Below, piece after piece: positions 4,399 to 11,079 of a DNA stretch of 11,079 nucleotides. The position numbers and the translations under genes are program-made. Position 1 is the stretch's first letter. Each line of letters begins with the position of its first letter. The DNA is from Methanocalculus sp. (GTDB taxonomy: Archaea; Halobacteriota; Methanomicrobia; Methanomicrobiales; Methanocorpusculaceae): NCBI RefSeq assembly GCF_030651615.1, contig NZ_JAUSCG010000205.1:1-11079 (forward strand), read 5' to 3'. The notes beneath the pieces are model-generated. The model ran no database searches. It was given only the letters and a program-made list of their open reading frames with translations, and was not told the DNA's origin.

Positions 4399-5529
4399 AT
4401 GGATGCAATTGATGAAGCCATGCATCAGGCAGGCGCTCTGGCTTATGTCGCCTATGGCACCTCGTCAGATGCTACGATACGATACCTTACCTCTTTTCGG
4501 ACGAGTGATCCGGTCATCTATCTGAAGCGGTATAATGAGAAAGGCATCATTGTTGTTCCGGCAATGGAGATCACCCGCGCAGCAGTTGAATCTCCCTGTA
4601 CTGTTATGAGCCGTGCCGATGCCGGATTCTTTGAGGTCCTCAAAAAAGAGCCGGATATCTCAAAGGCAACAGCACGAGTCATTGCCGATCTCGCCGGAGG
4701 GGATATTATCGTCCCATCCGATTTCCCCTTTGGGCTTGCGAAGGATATCAGTTCGTTTGGAAACATTACCATCGAAAAAAATGCTCTATCCTCCCTCCGC
4801 GCAATTAAAACCGAAAGGGAGATCGGGATGATGCAGAAGACACAGGCAGCCGCAGAGGATGCGCTTACAGCAGCACTGGCAATGATACGGCGGTCACGGC
4901 CCTCCGGAGATCATCTTGTAACGCCCGAGGGATCTCCTCTCACCTCAGAACAGGTACGGTATGCGATTCATGCGAAGCTCCTCGAACATGGTTGCAGGGG
5001 GGTTGACACAATCGTAGCATCCGGTGATGAAACGTCAGAGGTTCATCTCAGGGGGAGCGGTCCAATTGCAGCGGATGCACCAATCATCCTCGATATATTC
5101 CCACAGGATGAGGAGACCGGATACTTTGCCGATATGACCCGGACTGTTGTACGGGGTGAACCGTCTCCTGAGATCCGGGAGATGTATGAGTCCGTCTCCG
5201 ATGCGCAGGCACTTGCCTTCTCACTCATCCGTGCCGGAGCAGATGGATCGTCCATCTATCAGGCCGTAGTCTCATTCTTCTCAGACTGTGGGTACGGAAC
5301 AGAACCACATGGTTTTGTTCACAGCCTCGGTCATGGAGTTGGCCTTGATATTCATGAAGCCCCCTCCCTCAATCTTCGGGGTAGCCCCCTTGCAGCAGGA
5401 AATGTCATCACCATCGAGCCCGGTTTATATTATCCCGGAATCGGCGGGGTCCGTATTGAGGATATGGGTCTTGTGACAGGTGGCGGTTTCAGCAGGATAA
5501 CCAGATTCCCGGAGGTCTTCTGCTTATGA
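4399..5529 (+). CDS. Xaa-Pro peptidase, M24 family (prolidase/aminopeptidase P-like)
   Basis: The protein (376 aa from ATG 4399) has the two-domain layout of Xaa-Pro peptidases: an N-terminal creatinase-like domain (about 1-135) and a C-terminal pita-bread catalytic domain. All five dinuclear metal ligands are present: D232 and D245 (LDIF...YFADMTRT), H312 (GHGVG), E340 (ITIEPGLYY) and E354 (RIEDMG). The accessory histidines H308 and H319 (FVHSLGHG, LDIHE) are also present. Such enzymes hydrolyse the bond before proline in dipeptides or at peptide N-termini in the cytosol. Sequence alone does not separate dipeptidase from aminopeptidase. An in-frame TTG at 4342 overlaps the upstream stop, but it would add 19 residues of low-complexity polar sequence, so I prefer the ATG; neither has a clear Shine-Dalgarno site. 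The stop overlaps the next start by 4 nt. Confidence 0.88.
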   Translation: MDAIDEAMHQAGALAYVAYGTSSDATIRYLTSFRTSDPVIYLKRYNEKGIIVVPAMEITRAAVESPCTVMSRADAGFFEVLKKEPDISKATARVIADLAGGDIIVPSDFPFGLAKDISSFGNITIEKNALSSLRAIKTEREIGMMQKTQAAAEDALTAALAMIRRSRPSGDHLVTPEGSPLTSEQVRYAIHAKLLEHGCRGVDTIVASGDETSEVHLRGSGPIAADAPIILDIFPQDEETGYFADMTRTVVRGEPSPEIREMYESVSDAQALAFSLIRAGADGSSIYQAVVSFFSDCGYGTEPHGFVHSLGHGVGLDIHEAPSLNLRGSPLAAGNVITIEPGLYYPGIGGVRIEDMGLVTGGGFSRITRFPEVFCL

Positions 5530-6401
5530 ATGATGAGGTGCTGGATCAGTACAGGGAAGCCGGCAGGCTGGCAAAGATGATCCTTACGAAGGGTGCGCAT
5601 ATGATAGCACCTGATACGCCTCTTGCCGAGGTCGCCGATTCGGTCTGTCAGATGATCGAAGAAGAGGGTGCCGGGATCGCATTTCCCCCGAATATCTCCC
5701 TTAACGAAGCGGCAGCACATGATACCGCAGGGCCAAAGGATGAACGGATCTTTGTCCGGGGGGATCTCGTCAAACTCGATATCGGAGTTCATATCAACGG
5801 TTATATCGCAGATACCGCACTAACCGTCGACCTTGGGGATAATGCCCTTCTGGTCGGGGCATCGCGCGCAGCCCTTGATGCGGCCATCTCCCTTGCCCGT
5901 CCGGGCACCCGTTCCGGTGAGATCGGATCTGCGGTCCAGGAGGCGATCACGGAAAGGGGCTTTCGGCCTGTTGCCAACCTCACCGGTCATGGTCTTGATT
6001 GCTATTCTATTCATGCATCTCCCTCAATTCCAAATATTGGATCAGGAGGGGGAACGATCCTGAGAGAAGGGATGGTCATCGCCATAGAGCCGTTTGCATC
6101 TACGGGATATGGTCGTGTAACTGAGGCTAACCGTGCTGAAATCTTCTCTCAGATAGCAGTCAAACCGGTTCGTCTTCCGGCAGGAAGAAAGATCCTCGAA
6201 GAGACCAGGGAGAGGCGGGGTCTTCCGTTTGCCAGACGATGGCTCACAACAGACCGTCCGGAGATCGCCCTGACAGCGCTTATCCGGCAGGGGATTATCC
6301 GTGCATATCCTGTTCTCCAGGATATCTCCGGGTCGCTTGTATCGCAGGCTGAACATACATTGATCATCACTGAAGACGGGTGTATCGTCACCACCAGGTG
6401 A
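5526..6401 (+). CDS. map: Methionine aminopeptidase, type II (archaeal)
   Basis: This enzyme removes the initiator methionine from nascent proteins. The 291-residue length matches archaeal MetAP-II. Metal ligands are D85 and D96 (KLDIGVHINGYIADTALT), H155 (TGHGL), E188 (IAIEPFA) and E276 (AEHT); H65 (AAAHDTAG) and H163 (IHASPSIPN) match the substrate-side histidines of the family. The roughly 60-residue insert between E188 and E276 (about 195-260) is the helical subdomain that marks type II and is absent from bacterial type I enzymes. The start ATG lies within ATGA shared with the stop of the Xaa-Pro peptidase gene, a 4-nt overlap that implies translational coupling. Both neighbours are M24 enzymes, and their low sequence likeness outside the metal site shows old paralogy rather than recent duplication. 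Confidence 0.96.
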   Translation: MNDEVLDQYREAGRLAKMILTKGAHMIAPDTPLAEVADSVCQMIEEEGAGIAFPPNISLNEAAAHDTAGPKDERIFVRGDLVKLDIGVHINGYIADTALTVDLGDNALLVGASRAALDAAISLARPGTRSGEIGSAVQEAITERGFRPVANLTGHGLDCYSIHASPSIPNIGSGGGTILREGMVIAIEPFASTGYGRVTEANRAEIFSQIAVKPVRLPAGRKILEETRERRGLPFARRWLTTDRPEIALTALIRQGIIRAYPVLQDISGSLVSQAEHTLIITEDGCIVTTR

Positions 6402-6444
6402 GATACTCTTATTCGGATTCGAGGATAATAATAAAGGTTAACAC

Positions 6445-7725
6445 ATGGAGATGGCTGACACCACCACCCTCCGGCTCATGGAGCTCCTTCTCACAGCAGA
6501 GATCGTCAACCGTGAGGAATCGCTCGGTATTGCAGATCTAACGCCGTTATGTCGTGATGCATTCGGTATCAGTAAAAACGGATCTGATCTGAAACGCCCG
6601 TTCATAGTGAGCAACAGCATGGCAAAGCGGATGCTCGGAATTGAAGATGCGCATAAGCTCATTCAATCAAACCCGTTCATCGGTTTTGACGACTTTGGAC
6701 AGCGTCTCACGATCACCGCACTTGATCCCGCGGCCCGTTGGTTCCTGGATCGGGGCGGAAGAGCGCAGGCCACAGCAAACCCAGCTCTGGCTCTCTTTTA
6801 TGAGAAGGCAGGATCAGAGGATATTACGTATAAAACTGCACTGAAGGTGAATCCTCTGTACGAGGATAGTCGTGCATTCCTTGAATCTCGTATCTCGGCT
6901 CTGAGTGCTGAATCAGAAGAGATGAGGGAGGCTCTTGCCCTTGGAACGTTTCGTGCGCCTGAAGAGATCGAGGAGTCTTTTGACTCGCTCGTCGCGACAC
7001 CCGAGCAGCTTGAAGTAATTGAAAAGATCAAAGTTGCGCTTTCTCATCAGGAGTACCTCAGGAGACAGCAGATCTATCAGATCGGACGACTCCTCTTTGT
7101 TGGCCCTCCTGGCACAGGAAAGACATCATTTGCTCTTTCCCTTGCCCGCGAACTGCATATGCCAATCTTTGAGGCGCGTCTCTCGATGATCACCTCCCAG
7201 TACCTGGGGGAGACTTCTAAGAACATCGACCGTATCTTTGAGATTGCCAAGAAGCTCTCGCCCTGCATTCTCTTCATCGATGAGTTCGACTATGTGGCAC
7301 GGACACGAGACTCCGATGATCATGGGGCAATGAAGCGGGCGGTGAATACGCTCTTAAAGAGTATCGACCATATCAGCCTTATAAGGTCGGGAGTACTCTT
7401 CATTGGTGCGACAAATCATCCCGGAATCCTTGATGAAGCGGCATGGAGACGCTTTGATGAGGTCGTCCCGTTCTCTCTTCCGGATATTCAAATGAGGGAA
7501 GCGATTTTAAGAACCATCACACGGAATATTCCTGTTGTTCTGGATCTCTCTGTCCTGTCAGCTAGGACGGAAGGTTTCACCGGTGCCGATCTCCGATTGA
7601 TGGTGAAGGAGGCTGTAATGGCGGCTCTCATTGAGGATCGGGAAGAGGTCGCTGAGATTGATATTGAGCAGGGGATGCTCCTTGTTGATCGCAGAAACGC
7701 CCTTAGAAAGGGCGGATGGACATAA
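6445..7725 (+). CDS. AAA+ ATPase, Cdc48/proteasome-regulatory type, with unrecognised N-terminal domain
   Basis: The C-terminal half (about 185-426) is a single classical AAA module: Walker A GPPGTGKT (220-227), a pore-loop-1-like SQYLGE (251-256, aromatic Y253), Walker B ILFIDE (275-280), sensor 1 GATNHP (321-326), paired arginines R335-R336 as candidate Arg fingers in AAWRRFDE, and sensor 2 GADL (380-383). This is the pattern of hexameric unfoldases such as Cdc48, PAN and FtsH. Residues 1-170 show no motif I know: predicted helical, with an acidic stretch AESEEMREALALGTFRAPEEIEESFD (155-180) acting as linker. There is no OB or coiled-coil domain as in PAN, no second AAA ring as in Cdc48, and no transmembrane helix or protease domain. 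A weak AGGT lies upstream of ATG 6445; ATG 6451 is an alternative. It starts 43 nt after map and its end adjoins the phosphodiesterase gene. Confidence 0.85.
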   Translation: MEMADTTTLRLMELLLTAEIVNREESLGIADLTPLCRDAFGISKNGSDLKRPFIVSNSMAKRMLGIEDAHKLIQSNPFIGFDDFGQRLTITALDPAARWFLDRGGRAQATANPALALFYEKAGSEDITYKTALKVNPLYEDSRAFLESRISALSAESEEMREALALGTFRAPEEIEESFDSLVATPEQLEVIEKIKVALSHQEYLRRQQIYQIGRLLFVGPPGTGKTSFALSLARELHMPIFEARLSMITSQYLGETSKNIDRIFEIAKKLSPCILFIDEFDYVARTRDSDDHGAMKRAVNTLLKSIDHISLIRSGVLFIGATNHPGILDEAAWRRFDEVVPFSLPDIQMREAILRTITRNIPVVLDLSVLSARTEGFTGADLRLMVKEAVMAALIEDREEVAEIDIEQGMLLVDRRNALRKGGWT

Positions 7726-7727
7726 CT

Positions 7728-8447
7728 ATGGAGATCACTCTCCTTGGAACCGGAGATGCGATCGGTACGCCCAAGATTGGGTGCAGCTGTGACGTCTGCA
7801 CAACAGCCTGGAAGGAGGGGAGGGAGCGGCTCCGTACTTCTCTCTTAATCCGGTCCGGATCACACCACCTCATCATCGACACCTCACCGGATCTCAGGAG
7901 ACAGCTCCTTCATGCCGGATCTCCTCATATCGATGCCGGGATCTGGACGCATGGCCATTATGATCATTTCATGGGATTTGGTGACTTCTACCGGGTGCAG
8001 AAGCCGCCTGCGATGTATGGGGCACCTGAGGTGCTTGAGTACTGTGGTGATATCTTCTCATTTCTCCCCTTTCCCTGCCACCCGGTTGATCCGTTCTCTC
8101 CGTTCACCCTCTTCGACCTCTCGATAACACTCTTTCCGGTATCCCATCCCGGTGCACCGACATATGGGATACGGGTTGAATCAGAGGGTGGTGTCCTCGT
8201 CTACTCTTCGGATACGCGCCGTGATATCCCCCAGGAGAGCATCGCCTGTATGAAAGGGGCAGACGTCCTCATTCTTGATTCAATGGCGCCATCCGGACTG
8301 AAAATTCCGAAACATATGAACTATACGGATGCGATCGATCTCGCAACCGAATTGAAGCCGAAAGACTTCCGGTTTGTACATATGAGCCATATGATCTCAT
8401 GGGATCTGCCTCATACCGGATCAGATATGGAGATCTTCACGATCTGA
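7728..8447 (+). CDS. PhnP-like metallo-beta-lactamase-fold cyclic phosphodiesterase
   Basis: The 239-residue protein has the metallo-beta-lactamase motif THGHYDH (H75, H77, D79, H80), then H140, D162 and H218 to complete a dinuclear site. It also has a three-Cys structural zinc knuckle GCSCDVC (C19, C21, C24), whose fourth ligand is H221. Spacing of these residues follows E. coli PhnP (C21, C23, C26, H225; H76, H78, D80, H81), a phosphodiesterase that opens 5-phosphoribosyl 1,2-cyclic phosphate. The archaeal substrate may be this or another cyclic nucleotide-type phosphate. I use ATG 7728 (MEITLLGTGDAIGTP), which has GGATGG eight bases upstream; an ATG at 7716 would overlap the AAA gene by 10 nt and add MDIT. 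The gap to the AAA gene is two bases, so they are surely co-transcribed. No C-P lyase gene is nearby. Confidence 0.85.
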   Translation: MEITLLGTGDAIGTPKIGCSCDVCTTAWKEGRERLRTSLLIRSGSHHLIIDTSPDLRRQLLHAGSPHIDAGIWTHGHYDHFMGFGDFYRVQKPPAMYGAPEVLEYCGDIFSFLPFPCHPVDPFSPFTLFDLSITLFPVSHPGAPTYGIRVESEGGVLVYSSDTRRDIPQESIACMKGADVLILDSMAPSGLKIPKHMNYTDAIDLATELKPKDFRFVHMSHMISWDLPHTGSDMEIFTI

Positions 8448-8459
8448 TCCCGCCAATAC

Positions 8460-8467
8460 CTATATAG
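8460..8467 (+). promoter_or_regulatory. Probable TATA box of rpoL
   Basis: CTATATAG sits 25-32 nt before the rpoL ATG at 8492, placing the transcription start within a few bases of the ATG. No Shine-Dalgarno site is present, which fits a leaderless mRNA. Confidence 0.6.
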
Positions 8468-8491
8468 TCTCAGTACCAATTATTCTACACA

Positions 8492-8761
8492 ATGAATGTA
8501 AAGATCCTGGAGCTTGAAAAAAATAAGGTTAGAATGATGCTTGTTGGAGAGAAGCACACATTTATGAACCTTCTTGTTGATGAGATCCTCATTGATCCAA
8601 CAGTTAATGTCGCAAAATATGTTATTGAATATCAGTTCTCTGACCCCGAGCTCCTTGTCACGACAGATGGCAGCAAAGATCCGATCACGATCATCAGAGA
8701 GGCATGCGACCGGATCAACCGCTCCTGTGACGAACTGCTGACTCAGGTCGGATCGGCCTGA
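8492..8761 (+). CDS. rpoL: DNA-directed RNA polymerase subunit L (Rpo11)
   Basis: The 89-residue protein is the archaeal counterpart of eukaryotic Rpb11/Rpc19 and of one half of the bacterial alpha dimer. It pairs with Rpo3 (RpoD) to start assembly of RNA polymerase. The signature is GEKHTFMNLLVDEI (19-32), matching the conserved GExHTxxNLL of the Rpb11 family, followed by a strand VAKYVIEYQFSDPELLVTTDG (40-60) and an amphipathic C-terminal helix (64-83) that forms the dimer interface. The length is normal. It appears to be transcribed alone from its own TATA box, and it converges with the aIF2-beta gene. The reading is firm despite divergence from the commonest form (HTFMNLL where many archaea have HTLGNLL or HTFCNLL). 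Confidence 0.93.
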   Translation: MNVKILELEKNKVRMMLVGEKHTFMNLLVDEILIDPTVNVAKYVIEYQFSDPELLVTTDGSKDPITIIREACDRINRSCDELLTQVGSA

Positions 8762-8795
8762 TCAGAAGAGTCGCAATTGAATAGTTCATAAAAAT

Positions 8796-8858
8796 AATGG
8801 TTCTGTCCGGGTGCTCCAGAACATAACCATTCCCAATATAGCTACTTTCTCTCTTTCT
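8796..8858 (+). terminator. Bulged hairpin and pyrimidine tract after rpoL
   Basis: A stem GTTCTG/CAGAAC (8800-8805 with 8817-8822) is extended by AATG/CATT (8796-8799 with 8828-8831), with five unpaired bases on the 3' side. Thirteen bases later comes a T-rich tract CTTTCTCTCTTTCT (8845-8858). Together they probably end rpoL transcripts before the convergent gene. Confidence 0.4.
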
Positions 8859-8871
8859 AAGAAACGGAGCC

Positions 8872-8898
8872 CCTCTTGAGATGACCTCAAAAAAGAGG
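8872..8898 (-). terminator. T-rich hairpin terminator of the aIF2-beta gene
   Basis: On the minus strand, eight nt after the stop, CCTC-T6-GAGG (8898-8885) forms a small hairpin whose loop is the T-run. An outer stem CCTCTT/AAGAGG (8893-8898 with 8872-8877) is an alternative fold. A T6 run is enough to expect termination in archaea. Confidence 0.5.
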
Positions 8899-8905
8899 TA
8901 TTAAT

Positions 8906-9517
8906 TCAGGTGCGCTGGGTAAATGCGACCTGACCGGATATCCGTGTGATTTTTACGTTTATCTTCTGACCCGGCTTTCCGCCTGTCACATAGAGGATAT
9001 ATTTACCGACTTTGGCAACTCCGTCACCACGGCGGCTTACCGACTCGATCTCGACCTCAAGCTCCTGTCCTTCTTCGAGGCTTGTTCCTTTCACTTCAGT
9101 CCGTGCCCGCCGCTTTCTCACCGGTCTGTGGCTGCCGCAGGCATCGCACCTGAGCATCTGGATCCGGTCGTCTTTGACGAGCCGTGTGTCGGGTCTTCCG
9201 CACTCCGAGCAGATGACAAAGTCGTCTATGTAATTCCTTACAATGACAGTCAGGACATCATTTTCAAATTTACCATTGAATATTGCACGGGTGCCGTCAA
9301 TCTTCCCGGCTGTTCCGAGCTCACCGAGCATGAACTTCATGAGGTGTTCGGTGTCCCGATTCAGTGTACTGGCGATCTCAGAAAAATTCTCCAGGATTGT
9401 CGTCTTTCCTTCAGGGTACGACTTCACCGCCGGCACGACGAACCGCTCCCCTGTATCCGTCGGCTCGGTGATGCCGGTGTACGCCTTCTTCAGCAGTTCC
9501 TCATACGAATCGACCAT
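8906..9517 (-). CDS. Translation initiation factor aIF2 subunit beta with C-terminal TRAM domain
   Basis: aIF2 brings initiator Met-tRNA to the ribosome; the beta subunit joins the gamma GTPase. The 203-residue protein shows the family order: an N-terminal helix that contacts gamma (MVDSYEELLKKAY), a central alpha-beta domain (about 25-98: ILENFSEIASTLNRDTEHLMKFMLGELGTAGKIDG), then a zinc ribbon with C103-C106 and C124-C127 (ICSECGRPDT, LRCDACGS). A basic linker RPVRKRRAR precedes a TRAM-type beta-barrel (about 145-200: EEGQELEVEIESVSRRGDGVAKVGKYILYV). Typical aIF2-beta ends after the zinc ribbon at about 140 residues; the added TRAM, an RNA-binding module, occurs in aIF2-beta of some euryarchaea (from memory). 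A TATA-like box 26-32 nt upstream of ATG 9517 suggests a leaderless mRNA. The gene is divergent from purL. Confidence 0.94.
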   Translation of the reverse strand: MVDSYEELLKKAYTGITEPTDTGERFVVPAVKSYPEGKTTILENFSEIASTLNRDTEHLMKFMLGELGTAGKIDGTRAIFNGKFENDVLTVIVRNYIDDFVICSECGRPDTRLVKDDRIQMLRCDACGSHRPVRKRRARTEVKGTSLEEGQELEVEIESVSRRGDGVAKVGKYILYVTGGKPGQKINVKITRISGQVAFTQRT

Positions 9518-9542
9518 GCACAGTATATGGGGGTCTCAGTGG

Positions 9543-9549
9543 TAAAAAG
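9543..9549 (-). promoter_or_regulatory. Probable TATA box of the aIF2-beta gene
   Basis: The minus-strand CTTTTTA lies 26-32 nt before ATG 9517, so transcription would start within a few bases of the ATG. It shares the 92-bp divergent spacer 9518-9609 with the purL promoter. Confidence 0.4.
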
Positions 9550-9574
9550 TGTGGTATCACCTGGGATATGAGAT

Positions 9575-9582
9575 CCTTATTT
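9575..9582 (+). promoter_or_regulatory. Possible TATA box of purL
   Basis: CCTTATTT lies 28-35 nt before ATG 9610, giving a very short leader. A GGGTGA (9592-9597) resembling a Shine-Dalgarno site lies 12 nt before the ATG and would be used only if transcription starts further upstream. The box is weak. Confidence 0.3.
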
Positions 9583-9609
9583 CATCTTACAGGGTGACCT
9601 TTCTATTGA

Positions 9610-11079
9610 ATGCTATCCGCCGAAGACCTCATGATCATCCGCTCAAAACTCGGCAGGGATATCACCCCTCTTGAAGCTGCCGCCTTTGAGAATCTCTGGA
9701 GTGAACACTGCAGTTACCGATCGACAAAAGCTCTCCTCAGGACACTTCCTACAGATGGGAAGAACGTCATCATTGGTCCTGGAGATGATGCTGCAATCGT
9801 CTCATTCTCAGATAAGACCGCGCTTGCGATCGGGATGGAGAGCCATAACCATCCGAGTTATGTTGACCCATACGATGGTGCCGCCACCGGGGTGGGTGGA
9901 ATCATACGCGATATCATCTCGATGGGTGCCCGTCCGATCGCCCTGATGGACCCCCTCTGCTTTGGCTCCCTCGATAATGAGAAGACCCGTCACCTCTTTG
10001 AACATGTGGTATCAGGCATCGGAGATTACGGCAACTGCATCGGTGTTCCGGTTGTCAGGGGAGACCTCATCTTTGATGATAGTTACCGTGGCAATCCGCT
10101 TGTCAACGTTGTTGCAGTCGGGATCGTTGATCCCGATCGATACATCACCGGCAGAGTAAAAAAGCCGGGTAACCGGTTGGTACTCTTTGGCTCCCGTACC
10201 GGTCGTGATGGCCTTGGTGGGGCATCGTTTGCCTCCCGTGACCTCTCGGAAGACGCAGAAGCACAAGACCGCCCCAGTGTTCAGGTAGGCGATCCCTACA
10301 CCGAGAAGCTCTTAATCGAAGCAACAATCGAGATGTGTGATACCGGGAAAATTGTTGCCTGTAGAGATCTCGGGGCTGCAGGATTTGCAGGTGCATCAAG
10401 TGAGATGGCAAGCACCTTTGGTGCACGGATCATTGCGGATTGTGTACCCCTCCGTGAAACCAGGATGAATGAGGTTGAGATCATGCTCGCTGAGTCACAG
10501 GAGCGGATGCTCGCCGAAGTCGCACCAGAGGATGTCGCCCTGATCGGATCAATTGCAGAGAAGTACGACCTCTCATGGGCAGATATCGGTTGTGTGATCG
10601 CAGAACCACGATATATTGTTGAGTTCAATGGAGCGACCGTCTGTGACCTCCCAATCGATCTTCTCGTTGGAGGAACGCCTGCCTGCCGGTGGGAGACGAA
10701 GCCCTATAGTGCCGAAAAGCCATACCGCCGCCCCGAAGAGGATCTCGGCACCCTCTGCCGCAAGGTACTCTCTCATCCCGAATGTGCGGCAAAGGACTGG
10801 GTCTTTTCACAGTACGATCATGATGTTCAGCTCAGGACCGTATCCCTCGGCCCCGACGCCTCTGTGATACGTCTCGAAGGAAAAGGGCTTTATTTCACCT
10901 GCGGATGCAACCCCCGGCACATCTACCTCCGTCCACGCGAAGGGACAGCAAACGCGGTCCTTGAGAACGCCTCAAACCTTGCCTGTTATGGAGCAAAACC
11001 CCTCTGTATCGTCGACTGCTTAAACTTCGCAAGCCCGGTACATCCTGAGATCAGCTGGCAGATCGAGGAGTCGATCGCC
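9610..11079 (+). CDS. purL: Phosphoribosylformylglycinamidine synthase subunit PurL (3' end beyond window)
   Basis: The frame is open from ATG 9610 to the last base (490 codons) and has no stop; full-length small PurL proteins have roughly 700 or more residues, so about the last third is outside. PurL converts formylglycinamide ribonucleotide, ATP and ammonia to FGAM in purine synthesis, with ammonia from PurQ and the small PurS bridging them. Seen motifs are SEHCSYRSTK (31-40, active-site H33), GPGDDAA (56-62), GMESHNHPS (75-83), DPYDGAATGVGGIIRDI (86-102), GDPYTEKLL (227-235), ACRDLGAAGFAGASSEMA (250-267) and ESQERML (295-301), all conserved in PurL. A TGA in frame directly before the ATG fixes the earliest start. 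No purQ or purS is in the window. It is divergent from the aIF2-beta gene. Confidence 0.96.
   Translation, partial: MLSAEDLMIIRSKLGRDITPLEAAAFENLWSEHCSYRSTKALLRTLPTDGKNVIIGPGDDAAIVSFSDKTALAIGMESHNHPSYVDPYDGAATGVGGIIRDIISMGARPIALMDPLCFGSLDNEKTRHLFEHVVSGIGDYGNCIGVPVVRGDLIFDDSYRGNPLVNVVAVGIVDPDRYITGRVKKPGNRLVLFGSRTGRDGLGGASFASRDLSEDAEAQDRPSVQVGDPYTEKLLIEATIEMCDTGKIVACRDLGAAGFAGASSEMASTFGARIIADCVPLRETRMNEVEIMLAESQERMLAEVAPEDVALIGSIAEKYDLSWADIGCVIAEPRYIVEFNGATVCDLPIDLLVGGTPACRWETKPYSAEKPYRRPEEDLGTLCRKVLSHPECAAKDWVFSQYDHDVQLRTVSLGPDASVIRLEGKGLYFTCGCNPRHIYLRPREGTANAVLENASNLACYGAKPLCIVDCLNFASPVHPEISWQIEESIA

Noticed and set aside
4399..6401. Recent tandem duplication of the two M24 peptidases
   Set aside because: The proteins differ in N-terminal domain, in the MetAP-II insert and in nearly all sequence outside the metal ligands, so they are ancient paralogues.
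7716..8447. C-P lyase (phosphonate) pathway context for the PhnP-like gene
   Set aside because: No phn gene is nearby; only the hydrolase family is supported.
9128..9571. Plus-strand frame opposite aIF2-beta
   Set aside because: The zinc ribbon and TRAM domain on the minus strand are unmistakable; the opposite frame is a shadow.

Overview
The window looks like chromosomal DNA of a euryarchaeon, most likely a methanogen of the Methanomicrobia (a Methanomicrobiales relative is my best guess, from family resemblance only). The evidence is archaeal information-processing genes (RNA polymerase subunit L/Rpo11, aIF2-beta carrying a C-terminal TRAM domain, a type II methionine aminopeptidase), an intron-free tRNA-Asn without an encoded CCA, TATA-like boxes about 25-35 nt upstream of several starts, and a large share of small secreted lipoproteins.

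Layout. (1) 1-2000, plus strand: the ATPase of a LolD/MacB-type ABC transporter with a good terminator, then two lipoproteins (a single-Cache sensor-like protein and a beta-rich protein of unknown function) separated by about 200 bp of hairpin-rich DNA. (2) 2000-3600, minus strand: a DJ-1/PfpI-family protein, tRNA-Asn(GTT), a winged-helix regulator and a two-TM small membrane protein. The convergent gap between (1) and (2) holds a solitary 32-nt sequence with the architecture of a type I-C CRISPR repeat. (3) 3750-8450, plus strand: a third, helical lipoprotein, then a tight run of two adjacent M24 metallopeptidases (an Xaa-Pro peptidase and methionine aminopeptidase overlapping by 4 nt), a Cdc48/proteasome-type AAA+ ATPase with an unrecognised N-terminal domain, and a PhnP-like metallo-beta-lactamase-fold cyclic phosphodiesterase. 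(4) 8490-11079: rpoL (plus, apparently leaderless) convergent with aIF2-beta (minus), whose upstream region of about 90 bp is shared with divergent purL, which runs off the window end.

How the genes work together. Most are housekeeping: transcription (Rpo11), initiation (aIF2-beta), N-terminal processing and peptide turnover (M24 pair) and purine synthesis (PurL). The order peptidase-peptidase-AAA ATPase-phosphodiesterase with overlaps or short gaps suggests one transcription unit, possibly linking nascent-protein processing with unfolding; this is inference. The wHTH/membrane-protein pair may be a small regulatory module.

The most unusual item is the lone CRISPR-repeat-like element at 2054-2085: no second repeat and no cas gene is visible, so it is either a relic of an array or a stand-alone crRNA-like element. 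Two inverted repeats (2807-2823 and 3697-3716) sit where archaeal regulators commonly bind, next to inferred TATA boxes. All functional calls come from reading motifs; no database search was done.
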